A stretch of DNA of 64,000 nt from Deltaproteobacteria bacterium (GTDB lineage Bacteria > Myxococcota_A > Polyangia > Polyangiales > Ga0077539), in contig JACRDB010000128.1 in NCBI GenBank assembly GCA_016218725.1, positions 1 to 64,000 on the forward strand. The letters run 5' to 3'. The notes under the pieces are model-generated. The model did not search any database and had not been told where the DNA came from. It saw nothing but the letters and a program-made list of their open reading frames with translations. Below, one piece after another: positions 63,701-64,000 of this stretch (positions within the stretch are counted from its first letter, which is position 1; each line of letters begins with the position of its first letter). A program made the position numbers and the translations under genes.

Positions 63701-64000
63701 AGGGTCTGCTCCGCTCCCGGGCCCGCACAGGGACAGTGCCTCGGAGACGCAAAGTCCATCCCAGGAACCAACGGAAGGCGATCCCGCGAGGGACCGGGTG
63801 CAATACGGATCCACCGCTTCGACCAACGAGACACAGTCCGTTGAGCCCGGTGCCAGAGCTGGCCCTGTTTCCATCGGGGAATGGGCCGAAGGCGCTGCCG
63901 CGATTCGGAGGCGAAGTTCCAGATTCGCGCGCAGTGAGTCGAACGCCGGACCCGAGGGAGGTGTACGTCGCAACAGGACCGCCTGACATGATCCTGCCCA
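60767..64000 (-). CDS. Large EEP-superfamily (nuclease/phosphatase-like) protein, 5' end outside window
   Basis: The frame is open to the window end; a TTG at 63973 is only a candidate start, and no signal peptide is visible. At least 1068 residues. The endonuclease/exonuclease/phosphatase fold has its catalytic blocks: IMTWNVKRFTDN, NIVALQEVWD, LILGDLNTDEGHPDFRG, KLDYILHIIP and SMSDHLAVETRL. About 200 residues of Ala-rich helix lie between the ATHMNAPS and GDLNTD blocks. The C-terminal 270 residues are an unrecognised beta-rich domain (WEIRATQLQCTLGCEDGFLATLDLFG). Cuts nucleic acid or a phosphoester. First visible gene of the less GC-rich unit. Confidence 0.8.
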   Translation of the reverse strand, partial: WAGSCQAVLLRRTPPSGPAFDSLRANLELRLRIAAAPSAHSPMETGPALAPGSTDCVSLVEAVDPYCTRSLAGSPSVGSWDGLCVSEALSLCGPGSGADPARTEEEFPQNARFFIAQEEDNAQCQPPGCTPAPLGSYPWRPPGAGAAGMPEFVDRNNVSTWRWLSSTPTSQDLRIMTWNVKRFTDNGTSAEAVIQPALNGRPDFFADSTISACEIGRRIAHSRANIVALQEVWDQTEAYELLRCANLARIAMTDPERPGFNLGPFYTNGAVSHPEVVSDPGNSPLPVASGSAPTQVRSSLSDNAAGLEARGSLLRAAGAVQPHGGVLILSAFPIVSEAHHIYSACKAEDCLVPKGIVHVRLNLGARQETLPPLPEAQRAQFDRGPATPVADDFLDIFATHMNAPSSTNCAVNTLQLAAAIDAVINLGTTAATALLASIVSGAAAAYSAASGTVDPWLLLLRQVQALSVLTDSGARAQIVNIAASAVQRNCGPVGASPADRSTFDGEDDNAGSAPTSRATVRSISTRALASLIANAMGTPSAGASFEVMVSALLAGFQSALAIPPAEVARSNTEVLALQMAEAQTFINARLDSVGGRDRSALILGDLNTDEGHPDFRGVMFPVDPNQPRRVGHDNLLSTLGGIGGPVGPLGAAVDGALDAFELSATPTGTTLPMLLRLSAGEEPDLIVDLTPAFGLPHPGRLAGRDPVGPFVGFSVTSVPPPRPSRDRRDVYGTDLSSPASRLQFHGGNRFDLRDFYTGPASKLDYILHIIPTDSPRYVLAPTADTGPLGFTFRVLDLDPTRAFPSAAASSMSDHLAVETRLRRFRLHREEVFDSRRASRWEIRATQLQCTLGCEDGFLATLDLFGHLWQRTNVEEGASSVAGRFPFSNGSPDPTCDYSLYAAGPPAGVETLSTLGDGEADPHETLLAAAGWHRSFALAGRTITGTGTEAQWTMGLAILDRDLGSDDDVFDVAGSSEDPLLSPANDDVLMRFGFDTASGQNLFGAQNGAGAFVTPLRSPGSASGHLTTWPVRVLRLGEYEIDDAGNGTTCVRDANRIRSIDRASARWVARLSYSSVGR

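Overview
The window is GC-rich chromosomal DNA (mostly above 70% GC by eye) that fits a Myxococcota bacterium, probably a polyangial or sandaracinoid lineage. The reasons are a C-terminal MYXO-CTERM-like tail (46067-47344), MopE-type CNGxDDDCDG motifs, many Cys-rich lipoproteins with Asp-Ala-Gly or Pro-rich linkers, a Ser/Thr kinase next to a TPR/PEGA-type membrane protein, and a TonB-dependent receptor with a TonB-like domain at its own N-terminus. This taxonomic call is inference from protein style. No rRNA, tRNA, CRISPR array, integrase or insertion sequence was seen.

Layout. 0-9.5 kb: HEAT-like fragment, a small protein, a lipoprotein with an Ig-like domain and a CxxxxCH motif, a DsbA-like lipoprotein, a HerA-like ATPase, and a TonB receptor with a coupled lipoprotein. 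9.5-13.2 kb: PAP2 phosphatase plus an unusual two-gene Rieske system, in which one protein carries the Rieske cluster and a complete reductase and the other carries the mononuclear-iron site. 13.3-22.3 kb: Cys-rich lipoprotein, aldehyde dehydrogenase coupled to a DUF962/Mpo1-like protein, a GAF protein, pdxA and uvrA. 22.3-28.7 kb: B12-binding mutase subunit, acyl-CoA dehydrogenase, hotdog thioesterase, a membrane protein, feoAB behind a Fur box, and a phosphoesterase. 28.7-36.3 kb: a giant lipoprotein with 16 Cys-rich repeats, a second phosphoesterase, a TPR/PEGA protein and a Ser/Thr kinase. 36.3-41.2 kb: a MocR regulator and DUF3160 lipoprotein, divergent from a flavin-split-barrel/GNAT fusion, with a clear operator between them. 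41.3-46.1 kb: a 1326-residue VIT-zinc ribbon-VWA-FHA-VWA protein and a xisH-xisI pair. 46-52 kb: M23 peptidase and surface lipoproteins. 52-57.7 kb: outer-membrane barrel, Hpt protein, small (p)ppGpp-hydrolase-like HD protein, GGDEF protein, ApaH-like phosphatase, UbiB-family kinase and a Rieske lipoprotein. 57.8-64 kb: a visibly less GC-rich, tightly overlapping three-gene unit (EEP nuclease-like, SUMF1-like and IgGFc-binding-like exported proteins), cut by the window end.

Main points of interest. The complementary Rieske pair (10292-13186) is the best candidate for an undescribed arrangement. The MocR operator, the XisHI pair, the less GC-rich exported-protein unit, and a recurring short-leader or leaderless promoter layout (-10 hexamer 11-20 nt before the start codon, no Shine-Dalgarno) also deserve checks. 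All family calls come from reading motifs; no database search was run.
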